Source of the DNA: a bacterium
GTDB taxonomy: Bacteria; Vulcanimicrobiota; Vulcanimicrobiia; Vulcanimicrobiales; Vulcanimicrobiaceae
NCBI GenBank assembly: GCA_021786705.1
Contig: JAJYMV010000149.1
Span: 1 to 37,719 of the forward strand
Direction of reading: 5' to 3'
DNA length: 37,719 nucleotides
Shown piece after piece: positions 9,349 through 17,605 of the stretch. Numbering within the stretch: the stretch's first letter is position 1; every line of letters begins with the position of its first letter. The translations under genes were made by a program, and so were the position numbers. The notes beneath the pieces are model-generated. The model saw nothing but the letters and a program-made list of their open reading frames with translations. It did no database searches and was not told the origin of the DNA.

Positions 9349-10572
9349 ATGAGATCGCTCAGGCTCCTGCTGGGCCTCGCCCTCGCGGGGCTCCTTGCCC
9401 TCGCTGCACCGCCGGTGCCGGCCGCTGCGGGGTTCGTCGTGAACCCCTCGAGCGCTCAGCTCTCGCACGGGTTCCCCGCCGATCCGAAGGCGGCGGTTCG
9501 CGACGCGCGTTCCCTCGTAGCGGCGGGGCACCTCAAACGGGCGATAGCGACGCTCAAACTCTATACCGCCGAACATCCGCGCGAGATCGGCGTTCGCCGT
9601 TTTCTCGGCGATCTCTATTATCGCGCCGGCGACCTGCGAAGTGCGCGGCGAACCTATCTCGCAATCGTCACCGATTTTGGCGGCGATCGGGACACGTACA
9701 ATCGCTTGGGGAGCGTCTACGCTTCCGAGAATCACATCAATCGAGCGATCGCGTATTTCGATAAGAGTTTGCCGGCCGCTGATTCGGTGATCGATTTGGT
9801 GTCATTACATCGTCGAAAGGGCGATTTGCCGAGCTTCATCGCCTACACGCGGGCGCAGGCGCTCTCGCATCCGAACGATCCGGGCCTCCAGGACGATCTC
9901 GGCCAGGTCTATGAATCGGTACGGCGCCCGGGGGCTGCCGAACGCGCATTTCGGCGTGCGCTCGCGCTCGCTCCTCAAGATGTCGGCGCGCTCAACGGCC
10001 TCGGATTAACGATGCTCGACCAAGGACTGGTGAAGGACGCCATCGCCGATTTTCAGCAATGCTTGAACGAACTTCCCGGGGAGTACAAATGCACGAACAA
10101 CCTCGCGGTTGCGGACCTCGATATAGATCGTGTCGCCGAGGCGGAGCGGCTCTTGAAATCCGCTCACGCGCAGCGTCCCGAACTCCCTGAAGCCATCGTC
10201 AATCTTGGTTACATTCGCGACGAGCGCGGCGATTGGCGCGGCGCGATTCGCCGCTATCTTCAGGCGCTCGCGGTCGGTCCGTTTTGGCGCGATGCCTACT
10301 TGAATCTCGGCATCGATTACGAACGGCATCATCTCTACGCACTTGCGGAGAGCGTCCTCCTGAAAGGCATCGCGGCCGTGCCCTACGATGGAGCGATGCA
10401 CGTGGTACTCGGGCAGACCTACGCCGATCAGGGGAAGCGGGCGCTCGCGCTCGCGCAATACTCCTTCGCGACTCACGCACTCGACCGACACGTCCGCAAC
10501 GTTGCGAAGCGTTTGATCGCGGCATTAAGCCCCGCGAGCGCGCAGAGCCCGCAGCCGCGACGCCGCCGTTAG
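9349..10572 (+). CDS. Secreted/periplasmic tetratricopeptide-repeat protein
   Basis: The 407-aa product starts with a clear Sec signal peptide: an arginine start, a leucine-rich core, and a cleavage region around PAAAG at residues 24-28. The rest is a series of about nine to ten TPR-like helical pairs. Examples are RFLGDLYYRAGDLRSARRTY, NRLGSVYASENHINRAIAYF and NNLAVADLDIDRVAEAERLL. TPRs are protein-protein scaffolds, and no catalytic domain is present, so the role is unknown. It follows nuoN by 54 bases, and TACACT at 9334-9339 might be a weak -10 element. The C-terminus is arginine-rich (QPRRRR). A REP-like repeat begins 18 bases after the stop. Confidence 0.8.
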   Translation: MRSLRLLLGLALAGLLALAAPPVPAAAGFVVNPSSAQLSHGFPADPKAAVRDARSLVAAGHLKRAIATLKLYTAEHPREIGVRRFLGDLYYRAGDLRSARRTYLAIVTDFGGDRDTYNRLGSVYASENHINRAIAYFDKSLPAADSVIDLVSLHRRKGDLPSFIAYTRAQALSHPNDPGLQDDLGQVYESVRRPGAAERAFRRALALAPQDVGALNGLGLTMLDQGLVKDAIADFQQCLNELPGEYKCTNNLAVADLDIDRVAEAERLLKSAHAQRPELPEAIVNLGYIRDERGDWRGAIRRYLQALAVGPFWRDAYLNLGIDYERHHLYALAESVLLKGIAAVPYDGAMHVVLGQTYADQGKRALALAQYSFATHALDRHVRNVAKRLIAALSPASAQSPQPRRRR

Positions 10573-10590
10573 CGGCGACGCAGCGTTCCT

Positions 10591-10655
10591 GTCAGCCCGC
10601 GTAGCCCCCGTTCGACGCGCTTCGCTCGCTCGGGACATGCTCGGGGCGTATCGAG
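10591..10655 (+). repeat. REP-like intergenic element, copy A
   Basis: It begins GTCAGCCCGCGTAG and closes with CGTATCGAG. Between them lies a hairpin-capable segment (CCCCG at 10606-10610 against CGGGG at 10642-10646). It lies in sense orientation just after the TPR gene stop. It shares the GTCA..CC..GTAG / CGTATCGAG frame with the copies at 10682-10764 and 15081-15160. Confidence 0.6.
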
Positions 10656-10681
10656 TGTCAGCCACCCCCAGAAGACGCGGA

Positions 10682-10764
10682 CCTCGATACGGGCGCTAAA
10701 GCGCCCTACTCGGCGTGACAATGGAGCCAACTCGGCGTGAGAACGGCGCCTGCTCGGCGTAACG
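10682..10764 (-). repeat. REP-like intergenic element, copy B (triple half-unit plus hairpin)
   Basis: Read on the minus strand from the end of the RidA gene, it has three half-units close to GTCACGCCGAG, starting at 10763, 10741 and 10719 (22-base period). A perfect 7-bp hairpin follows (GGGCGCT/AGCGCCC, 10691-10706), then the closing block GTATCGAGG. The same architecture recurs at 15081-15160. The position right after a stop codon suggests a transcription- or mRNA-end role, but no T-tract is present. Confidence 0.65.
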
Positions 10765-10775
10765 GAAGCTCCGCG

Positions 10776-11159
10776 TTAGCGGCGACGCTTTGCGATGGCG
10801 TCGATTTCGACGCGTGCTCCGCGCGGGAGCGCAGCGACCGCAACGGTCGAGCGTGCCGGCTTCGAAGCCTCGAAGACTTTTTCGTACTCCGCATTGACCG
10901 CCGAGAAATCCTCGATGTCGATGAGGTAGATCGTCGTCTTTACCACGTCTGCGGCGGAGAAATTCGCCGCCGTCAGCACCGCTTGAAGGTTCGCAAGTGC
11001 TTGGCGTGCTTGCGCTCTCGCCTCGCTGCCGACGATTTCGCCGCTCGCCGGATCGAGCGGGATCTGTCCGCTGCAGAAAAGTTCATCTCCCGCGAGAATC
11101 GCCTGGCTATACGGGCCGATCGGCGCGGGAGCGTGATGGCTGTGAATCGCCTCGTTCAC
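10776..11159 (-). CDS. ridA: RidA family enamine/imine deaminase
   Basis: RidA proteins hydrolyse reactive 2-aminoacrylate and other enamine/imine intermediates made by PLP enzymes, releasing ammonia and a keto acid. The 127-aa length is typical. Family features are APIGPYSQA near the N-terminus, LFCSGQIPLDP, and the C-terminal PARSTVAVAALPRGARVEID containing the conserved substrate-binding arginine. The start is GTG at 11159, overlapping by one base the TAG stop of the upstream aldo/keto reductase gene (TAGTG), so the two form an operon. A PLP decarboxylase is encoded divergently nearby, which suits a role in quenching its by-products (inference). Confidence 0.9.
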   Translation of the reverse strand: MNEAIHSHHAPAPIGPYSQAILAGDELFCSGQIPLDPASGEIVGSEARAQARQALANLQAVLTAANFSAADVVKTTIYLIDIEDFSAVNAEYEKVFEASKPARSTVAVAALPRGARVEIDAIAKRRR

Positions 11160-12187
11160 TACGCGCTCGCGGCTTCCAACGTCATCGTTCCCTTGTAATT
11201 CATCGGCGGCTCTTCGACGCCGAAATTCGAGGCGATCAAGTCGTGGACGCGCACCAACTCTTCCTCGGTGAGGCGCGGGGAATCGGAGGCTGCCGCAAAT
11301 TCACGAAGTTGTTCGCGATCGTAGATATTCGGCAGCACCGTCATGACGCGCGGTTCGGCGAGCAGCCATGCGATCGCCGCCTGTGCGAGCGTCCGATCCG
11401 GGCGCTCGAGGAAGCGGAGCGTTTCGACTTTTTTAATGCCGTTGAGCAGCCACGACCGCGGGCGATGGCGCCGATGGTCGCCTTCAGGGAAGACCGTTTC
11501 TTCGGTGTAATGGCCTTCGAGAAGACCGCTGGAGTGCGGTACGCGAATCATGTAGCCGGTCGCGCTCCCGGCCTCGTTCGCCGCTGCAATCTGTCGATCG
11601 CCGGGGAACGTTTCGAGAATATTCCAGATGATTTGTAGGCTGGAGACGCCGCGGTGCGCGGCTTCGATGCCTTCGTAGAGCCAACCGATCGCCGGGCCGA
11701 GAGCGATGCCGTAATGGCGAATCTTGCCCTCGGTGCGCAACGCTTCCATCAGTTCGTAGAGCGAGCCGTCGCGTACGTGTTCGAGGCGGGCGTTGTGCAT
11801 CTGGTAAATATCGACGTAATCGGTTTTGAGGCGGCGCAACGATTGCTCGAGCGCGCGACGCACGAAAGCGGGAGAGGTGTTCTGCGGCAATTCGCGTTCG
11901 CCGCGGTGCGCCGGATCGGCGTTCTCAAACTCGTAGCCGAATTTCGTGGCAATGACGATCTTGTCGCGCCGCCCGGCGAAGGCACGAGCGATCTGTTCCT
12001 CGCTGCGCCCGTTCCCGTAGACGTCGGCGGCATCGTACAGGGTGATGCCGAGGTCGAACGCCTCGCGCAGGAGCGCGTCGGCTTCCTCCTCGCTCTTGAT
12101 GCCCCACCAGGTGGTGCCGGTCGTCCAGAGCCCGAAGCCGACCTCACTGACGCGCAGATCGGTTTGCGGGTACGTGCGATATTTCAT
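11159..12187 (-). CDS. Aldo/keto reductase
   Basis: NAD(P)H-dependent oxidoreductase of the AKR TIM-barrel superfamily. The ATG at 12187 gives a 342-aa protein beginning [17 protein letters not shown]. It is chosen because a strong Shine-Dalgarno (GGAGGAGAGG) ends four bases upstream. A longer frame to 12259 lacks such a site and adds non-homologous residues. Catalytic elements visible are [16 protein letters not shown] (Asp and Tyr), [11 protein letters not shown] (Lys) and [10 protein letters not shown] (His replaced in context QMHN, as in several AKR groups). The substrate is not predictable. It is the first gene of an AKR-ridA pair and is divergent from the decarboxylase gene across 52 bases. 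Confidence 0.88.
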   Translation of the reverse strand: MKYRTYPQTDLRVSEVGFGLWTTGTTWWGIKSEEEADALLREAFDLGITLYDAADVYGNGRSEEQIARAFAGRRDKIVIATKFGYEFENADPAHRGERELPQNTSPAFVRRALEQSLRRLKTDYVDIYQMHNARLEHVRDGSLYELMEALRTEGKIRHYGIALGPAIGWLYEGIEAAHRGVSSLQIIWNILETFPGDRQIAAANEAGSATGYMIRVPHSSGLLEGHYTEETVFPEGDHRRHRPRSWLLNGIKKVETLRFLERPDRTLAQAAIAWLLAEPRVMTVLPNIYDREQLREFAAASDSPRLTEEELVRVHDLIASNFGVEEPPMNYKGTMTLEAASA

Positions 12188-12239
12188 TTCCTCTCCTCCA
12201 TAGCGGGCATTGGGCGGGTAAAGCGCCAACTCCCGCATT

Positions 12240-13670
12240 GTGGATGGGCAGCGGCGCATCGAAGAAGACTTTGCGCGGGTCGGCCGTTGGGTCGCCCGAT
12301 ACTTCCATCATCCCGAAGAATTTCGCGTCTTCCCCGACGTTCGTCCGGGGGAGGTGCTCGCTCGGTTACCGGACCGAGCTCCCGAGGATCCCGAGACATT
12401 CGAGGAAATCCTGCGGGACTTCGAGCGGATCGTCGTCCCGGCGACGACGCACTGGAATCATCCGCGCTTCTTCGCCTATTTTGCTACGAGCGCCGACCCG
12501 GCGGCGGTGATGGCCGAAGCGCTCGCCGCAACGCTCGATGTGAAGGCGATGCTCTGGCGCACCTCGCCCGCCGCGACGGAACTCGAGACGGCGATGATGA
12601 TTTGGCTCCGTCGCCTCCTCGGCTTGCCGGAGCAATTTACCGGTGCGATTTACGACACCGCATCGATCGCCGGCTTTACGGCGCTTGCCGCCGCGCGCGA
12701 AGCGCTCGGGCTCGACATTCGCCGTCGCGGCGCGACCGGTCGCGATCTCCCGACGTTGCGCATTTACGCGACCGCGCATACCCATTCGCACGTCGCGAAG
12801 GCGGCGATCGCCCTGGGCATCGGACATTCCAACGTCGTTGAGGTTCCCTGCGACGAGCGTTTTCGCATGCGCCCCGAGGCGCTCGAAAGCGCGATCCGGC
12901 ACGACCTGCGCAGCGGCATGAAACCGATGGCCATCGTCGCGACGGTAGGAACGACGTCGACGACCTCGGTCGACCCGATTCCCGGAATCGCCGCAATCGC
13001 ACAGACGCACAAGATCTGGCTCCATGTCGATGCCGCATACGCCGGGGTCGCAGGCATGCTGCCCGAGTACGAATGGCTCATGGAGGGCTGCGAACAGGCT
13101 GATTCGCTCGTGCTCAACCCGCATAAATGGCTCTTCGTCCCGATGGACTGCTCGGTGCTTTTCGTCCGCGATATCGAACAGTTGCGTCAGGCGTTCTCGC
13201 TCGTTCCCGAATACTTGCGAGCCGGTGACGACGGCGTGACGAACTACATGGATTACGGGCTGCAACTCGGTCGGCGTTTTCGAGCACTGAAGTTGTGGTT
13301 CGTGTTTCGCGCGCTTGGGGCGAAGCGCATTCGCGAGACGCTGCGCGGACATATCTCGATGGCCGCCACGTTTGCAGCATGGATAGCCGCGGATCCGCAG
13401 TGGGAGGTCGTGGCGCCGCACCCGCTCTCGGTGGTGTGCTTTCGCCACGTTCCTCCAGGCCTGGAACCCGAACAACTCGACGCCCACAATGCCGCATTGC
13501 TCGCAGCGGTGAATGCGACGGGCGAAATCTTCATCTCGCATACCGTGCTCGGTGGGCGCTACGCGCTCCGCCTCGCGATCGGGAACCAACGGAGCACGCT
13601 CGGCGATGTCGAGGCGGCGTGGGAGGTGTTACGCCGCTGCGCGGAATCGCTGGAGGCATTGCTTCGATGA
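12240..13670 (+). CDS. PLP-dependent group II (aromatic-L-amino-acid-type) decarboxylase
   Basis: Fold-type I PLP enzyme that removes the alpha-carboxyl group of an amino acid to give an amine. The 476-aa length fits the family. The PLP lysine is in NPHKWLF (Lys at about residue 296), preceded by the HVDAAYAG aspartate/alanine motif that contacts the cofactor. An N-terminal [12 protein letters not shown] segment and a [11 protein letters not shown] segment near the C-terminal third match aromatic-amino-acid decarboxylases. The likely start is GTG at 12240, since no ATG is available before conserved sequence. Its TGA overlaps the ATG of the following kinase gene, so the two are cotranscribed. 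Substrate specificity (Trp, Tyr, DOPA or other) cannot be read from the sequence. Confidence 0.9.
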   Translation: MDGQRRIEEDFARVGRWVARYFHHPEEFRVFPDVRPGEVLARLPDRAPEDPETFEEILRDFERIVVPATTHWNHPRFFAYFATSADPAAVMAEALAATLDVKAMLWRTSPAATELETAMMIWLRRLLGLPEQFTGAIYDTASIAGFTALAAAREALGLDIRRRGATGRDLPTLRIYATAHTHSHVAKAAIALGIGHSNVVEVPCDERFRMRPEALESAIRHDLRSGMKPMAIVATVGTTSTTSVDPIPGIAAIAQTHKIWLHVDAAYAGVAGMLPEYEWLMEGCEQADSLVLNPHKWLFVPMDCSVLFVRDIEQLRQAFSLVPEYLRAGDDGVTNYMDYGLQLGRRFRALKLWFVFRALGAKRIRETLRGHISMAATFAAWIAADPQWEVVAPHPLSVVCFRHVPPGLEPEQLDAHNAALLAAVNATGEIFISHTVLGGRYALRLAIGNQRSTLGDVEAAWEVLRRCAESLEALLR

Positions 13671-15073
13671 ATATTTTACTGGTCGAAGATAGTCAGACCG
13701 ACGCGGCACTCGTGCAGCGTTTTCTCCGAGACGAGCGCGAGCCTCACGTGGTACGCGTCGTTCGTCGCTTTGCGGATTTTGCCGACGCGGTGCGCGAGCG
13801 GGCGTGGGAAATCGTGCTTCTCGACATGACGCTTCCCGACGGCGAGGGGCTCGAACTTTATCGGCGCGCCCGCGAGATCGCTCCGACGCTCCCGATCGTT
13901 ATTTTGAGCGGCCGCTCCGACGAAGAGCTTGCGCTCGCGGCGGTCGCGGCGGGCGCGCAGGATTATCTCCTGAAGGGGCACGTCGACGATGTGACGCTGC
14001 GACGAGCGCTGCGCTACGCGGTCGAGCGAGACCGCATGCAGCGGCGCCTCGAAACCGGACTCGCCGAACTCGAACGGCAGCGAGCGAACGTTATCCGACT
14101 AAACTCACAAAAAAACGAATTGATTGCGACGCTTGCCCACGATATTCGCGGCCCGTTGACGGCGATCGTCGGGTTCGGCGAGATGCTCGCCGATGGTGGG
14201 CTCGAGGGAGAAGAAGCGACGAAGGCTGCGGAAACGATCGTCCGCAACGGGCAGCGATTGGCCACGTTGAGCGACGACGTCGTCGCCTTGGCGCGCATCG
14301 AATTGGGAGAACTCGAACTCGATATCGAGCGATTCGATTTTTCAGCGCTCGTCGCCGAGGAAATCGAAGGGCGTCTCGCCCAACGCACGATTCGCTACAT
14401 TTGCGACGCCGACGATACGACGATCGTCGGGGACAAGCGCCGCTTACGTCAATCGATCGATAATCTGTTGGGGAATGCGGTGAAGTACTCCAGCGATCGG
14501 AAGCCGATCATCGTGACGCTTCACGGAAATTCGAGTTCGTTGACGCTCGATATCAGTGACAAGGGGATCGGGATACCCGGCGACGAGTTGGCGAAAATCT
14601 TCGATCGCTTCGCGCGTGGGAGCAATGCGCGACGGGCGAAGATTGCAGGAACCGGGCTCGGGCTCTTCCTCGTCCGCACGTTTATCGAGCGGCACGGTGG
14701 GCGTATTTCCGTGCGAAGTGCCGTCGGCGTCGGCAGCACGTTTAGCGTGGTACTGCCGCGGAACGGAGCGGGGTTGAGCCTCCGCGGGGTGGTCGTCCTC
14801 GCCGGAGATCGCAACGTGCGCGAAGGCGCCGCCTACGAACTGCGCGCTCGGGGAATCCGCGTTCGCGAACTCGCTGCGGCGGACGAACTCGCGATGCTCG
14901 ATCCCTCCGCCGCTCCCATCGCCATTTTTGTCGAAAAGCGCAACCTCGACGAGGATCGAATGCGGGCGCTCGTTCCCGATGCGCTGCGCAAGACGCCGTT
15001 TATCGATATCCCCCCGCACTTTCTCGGCGAAGAACTCGTCGCAGCGCTCCGCACCGAAACCGCGCTCGAATAG
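13667..15073 (+). CDS. Hybrid REC-histidine kinase with C-terminal degenerate receiver
   Basis: The 468-aa cytoplasmic signalling protein has a receiver domain first (residues 1-120). Acidic residues at 7-8, the phospho-accepting Asp53 in LLDMTLPDGEG and Lys103 are visible. A HisKA segment follows (LIATLAHDIRGPLTA, His158), then a HATPase_c domain (NLLGNAVKYSSD, DKGIGIPGDE, GTGLGLFLV; about 260-365). Residues 373-466 look like a beta-alpha receiver-like fold lacking the phosphorylatable Asp. There is no membrane segment or classical sensor. The ATG overlaps the decarboxylase stop (ATGA). A longer frame from 13295 is a shadow of the decarboxylase gene. Confidence 0.88.
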   Translation: MNILLVEDSQTDAALVQRFLRDEREPHVVRVVRRFADFADAVRERAWEIVLLDMTLPDGEGLELYRRAREIAPTLPIVILSGRSDEELALAAVAAGAQDYLLKGHVDDVTLRRALRYAVERDRMQRRLETGLAELERQRANVIRLNSQKNELIATLAHDIRGPLTAIVGFGEMLADGGLEGEEATKAAETIVRNGQRLATLSDDVVALARIELGELELDIERFDFSALVAEEIEGRLAQRTIRYICDADDTTIVGDKRRLRQSIDNLLGNAVKYSSDRKPIIVTLHGNSSSLTLDISDKGIGIPGDELAKIFDRFARGSNARRAKIAGTGLGLFLVRTFIERHGGRISVRSAVGVGSTFSVVLPRNGAGLSLRGVVVLAGDRNVREGAAYELRARGIRVRELAAADELAMLDPSAAPIAIFVEKRNLDEDRMRALVPDALRKTPFIDIPPHFLGEELVAALRTETALE

Positions 15074-15080
15074 CAAGTTT

Positions 15081-15160
15081 GTCACCCCGAGTAGGGCGGA
15101 CGTGTCACCCCAGGCAACGATTTTTGTCACCCCGAGTAGCCCCGAAGGGGCGTATCGAGG
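15081..15160 (+). repeat. REP-like intergenic element, copy C (triple half-unit plus hairpin)
   Basis: It has three GTCACCCC half-units at 15081, 15104 and 15126. The first and last extend to GTCACCCCGAGTAG. A CCCC-GAA-GGGG hairpin (15140-15150) and the closing block CGTATCGAGG follow. It lies in the convergent spacer between the hybrid kinase and glutamine-synthetase-like genes, in sense orientation eight bases after the kinase stop. Its architecture matches copy B at 10682-10764. Confidence 0.65.
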
Positions 15161-15163
15161 GCG

Positions 15164-16471
15164 CTAATACCGGCGCAAGTACGCTTCGCGCTCCCAATCG
15201 TGGACCGCGCGGCGATAGCGCTCGTACTCCGCAATCTTCGCGTCGCGTAGCGCATGGTAACAGTGGTCGCCGATCGCTCCACGCACGCACGCATCGCCAT
15301 CGAGTGCGTCGATCGACTGCCGGAGCGATTTCGGCAGCGCGACGATGCCGCGTTCGCGGCGTTCGCGTTCGCTCGTCGCATAGCTGGAGTGGACGACCGG
15401 TTCGCCGGGCAACGTGCGGCGTTCGATTCCGTCGCAGATCGCGGCGATGACGACGGCGAGCGCGAGATACGGGTTGCACGCGGGGTCGGGGCTGCGTAGC
15501 TCGATCGTGCCCGCCGCTTCATCGGGTACGCGGATCATCGCGTCGGTACTCCGTCGCGACCACACGCAGTGGATCGGTGCATCCCACGCAGCGACGAGAC
15601 GCTTGTACGAATTCACCGTCGGGTTGCAGAGCGCCGTGAGGGCCGGTCCATGCGCGAGCAATCCGCCGACGGCATAGAGCAGCGTCTCGCGGTCGGAGCG
15701 CTCGCCGAGATGGAGCGCAAGGTGAAGCCCGCTGCCCGCTGCCGATTCACGGGGTTTGGGCATGAACGTCGCTTCGAGCGCATGTTCGGGAGCGAGATGT
15801 TTGGCGAGCGTTCGCAGCGTGAGGATCGCATCCGCGGCTGCCAAGGGAGCCGTTGGGGCGAGATCGATTTCGTGCTGCCCCGGCGAGTGTTCGTGGTGAG
15901 CGGCGCTCACCGAAACGCCCATCGATTCCAAAGCGCTGACGATGCCGTCGCGCGCGCGTTCGCCGCGATCGTTCGGCGAGAAATCGAAGTACGATCCGAC
16001 ATCGCTGGTCTCGGTTCGAAGCTCGCCGCGCTCGCGCGAGGAGAAGAGATAGAACTCGACTTCGCTCGCGATCCGCATTCCGGGGGCGAGCGCATCGAGC
16101 CGTTCGACGTTGCGCTGAAGCGTCGTCCGCGGGCAGCCTTCGAACGGGCTGCCGTCGGGCATCGCAATCGTGCAGATGAGGCGGGCCTCCGGTTGCCCAT
16201 CGTTCCACGGAAAGATGCCGAAGGTATCGAGATCGGGCTGCAAGAGCATGTCGAGCTCTTCATCGCGCACGAAGCCGTCGATCGAGCCGCCGTCGAACGA
16301 GATCGTTCCGTCGAGAATCTCGGAGAGTCGCGTCGCCGGGACGCTCACCATCTTGCTGACCCCGAAGAGGTCGACGAATTGGAGGCGAACGAAGCGCACG
16401 CCGCGAGCGGCAATCTCATCGGCGATCGCGCGTCGGCGTGCGCGCAGCGTCGGTTTAGGCGTCGAGGGCAT
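15164..16471 (-). CDS. Glutamine synthetase family protein (type I, alpha-like or gamma-glutamyl-amine ligase)
   Basis: ATP-dependent ligase joining glutamate to ammonia or an amine. The 435-aa protein has the N-terminal beta-grasp domain (VRFVRLQFVDLFG, GGSIDGF) and the catalytic domain. Metal and substrate motifs are EVEFYLF, PGQHEIDL, GSGLHLALHLG, NPTVNSYKRLV and RSPDPACNPYLALAV. The adenylylation loop reads RTLPGEPVV and lacks the tyrosine of the GSI-beta type, so covalent control by GlnE is unlikely. The ATG lies 17 bases inside the upstream PucR-family gene, so the two form an operon. PucR regulators often control nitrogen-compound catabolism, which favours a gamma-glutamyl-polyamine or amine ligase over housekeeping GlnA (inference). 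Confidence 0.9.
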   Translation of the reverse strand: MPSTPKPTLRARRRAIADEIAARGVRFVRLQFVDLFGVSKMVSVPATRLSEILDGTISFDGGSIDGFVRDEELDMLLQPDLDTFGIFPWNDGQPEARLICTIAMPDGSPFEGCPRTTLQRNVERLDALAPGMRIASEVEFYLFSSRERGELRTETSDVGSYFDFSPNDRGERARDGIVSALESMGVSVSAAHHEHSPGQHEIDLAPTAPLAAADAILTLRTLAKHLAPEHALEATFMPKPRESAAGSGLHLALHLGERSDRETLLYAVGGLLAHGPALTALCNPTVNSYKRLVAAWDAPIHCVWSRRSTDAMIRVPDEAAGTIELRSPDPACNPYLALAVVIAAICDGIERRTLPGEPVVHSSYATSERERRERGIVALPKSLRQSIDALDGDACVRGAIGDHCYHALRDAKIAEYERYRRAVHDWEREAYLRRY

Positions 16472-17579
16472 CGATCGTTACCGCAAGGCGAAGGTTGAGT
16501 TGGTCGAACGGATTTTCCAGCGAGAGGCCGGTCAATTCGGCGATCTGTCGCAGGCGATAGAAGACGGTGTGGCGGTGGACGTGCAGTTGTTCGGCGGCGA
16601 CTTTCACGTTTTCGCCGGCTTCGAAGTAGATCGTCATCGTTCGTTCGAGCTCCGTTTGATGTTTTGCATCGTAATCGCGAATGGACTCCAGATAATCGCG
16701 TGCGAAGCCCCGCCATTCCGGCGCGACTGCCGCTTGGAACAATAGGGGAAGCGCTCCAAGCTTTTCATAGGCGAGCACGGTATCGTGACGGCGAAGCCTC
16801 CGAGCGATCTCGAGGGCGGCGAGTGCCTCGCGAGCCGCGATATCGAGTTCGTGCAAGGGGCGCGCGCCGCCGATGCCCCCGACGATGCGGTAGGCGGCGT
16901 GACGTCGCGCGATGCTTTTCGGAAGCAAGGTTGCGGCGACGCGCATTTTCCCAATCGTCGGTTCCTCGGTCGCGGGGCAGAGCAGCAGCGCTGCCCCGTC
17001 GCGTTCGCGCACGGCGATCCCGCACTGCCCGAGTGCCTCGCATGCGAGCGCGCCGAGTTCGGCAAGCTCGCAGGTTTCGCCGGCTTCATCAAAGGTCAAT
17101 GCGACGACGAGATAGGTCGATGCAACGACGATCCGATGCTCGGCAGCGAGCGCCTTCGCGGCGGCGGCCCCGGCGAGCGAGCCGGAGAGCGCTGCATCCC
17201 AAAGATCGCGCCGGTCTCCGGCTCGGCGGTCGCGCGAGAGATCGAGCGCGAGCAACGTTGCGGCGAGCCGCAAGGCATCGGTCTCGGCTCGGCGCTCGTT
17301 GGGGCCGTAGGCAACGAGCCAGCCGAGTCGCTCGCCGCCGATCGAGAGCGGGAGCGCGAGCGAGCCGTCGCCGAACGCCACGGGCTCCGTGCTTTCGGGG
17401 AGCTCGCTCGGAACGGTAGGGGCCGGGCTTCCACTTTGGGCGACCGAGTGCTGCCGCGCGTCGAGGAGGCGCAGGCCGGTGCCGCGATCGAGCTCTCGCA
17501 GCACGGCATCGCGCCCGCCCTCGGAAGCGAGGGCCTGCGCGAGCCGCGCACCCAAATCGAGGAGCCGAGCGGAAGTCAC
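16455..17579 (-). CDS. PucR/CdaR-type helix-turn-helix transcriptional regulator
   Basis: The 374-aa protein has an N-terminal GAF-like or small-molecule-binding region (about 1-140), a middle region with a degenerate GGDEF-like fold seen in this family (about 150-290), and a C-terminal PucR-type HTH. The diagnostic HTH reads VAAEQLHVHRHTVFYRLRQI, followed by GLSLENPFDQLNLRLA. The start is GTG at 17579, only 26 bases from the divergent diguanylate cyclase start. The regulator could therefore control both that gene and the glutamine-synthetase-like gene behind it, which it overlaps by 17 bases. The ligand is unknown. Confidence 0.85.
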   Translation of the reverse strand: MTSARLLDLGARLAQALASEGGRDAVLRELDRGTGLRLLDARQHSVAQSGSPAPTVPSELPESTEPVAFGDGSLALPLSIGGERLGWLVAYGPNERRAETDALRLAATLLALDLSRDRRAGDRRDLWDAALSGSLAGAAAAKALAAEHRIVVASTYLVVALTFDEAGETCELAELGALACEALGQCGIAVRERDGAALLLCPATEEPTIGKMRVAATLLPKSIARRHAAYRIVGGIGGARPLHELDIAAREALAALEIARRLRRHDTVLAYEKLGALPLLFQAAVAPEWRGFARDYLESIRDYDAKHQTELERTMTIYFEAGENVKVAAEQLHVHRHTVFYRLRQIAELTGLSLENPFDQLNLRLAVTIDALDA

Positions 17580-17605
17580 GCGCGCATCTTCGGCGAAGTA
17601 GCCGG

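Noticed and set aside
10682-10764. CRISPR-like array because of regular 22-base spacing
   Set aside because: Repeats are about 11 bases, only three copies, with no real spacers and no cas genes; it fits a REP-like element better.
13295-13666. Upstream extension of the hybrid kinase frame
   Set aside because: It overlaps the decarboxylase C-terminus entirely; the ATG at 13667 overlapping the stop begins exactly at a receiver domain.
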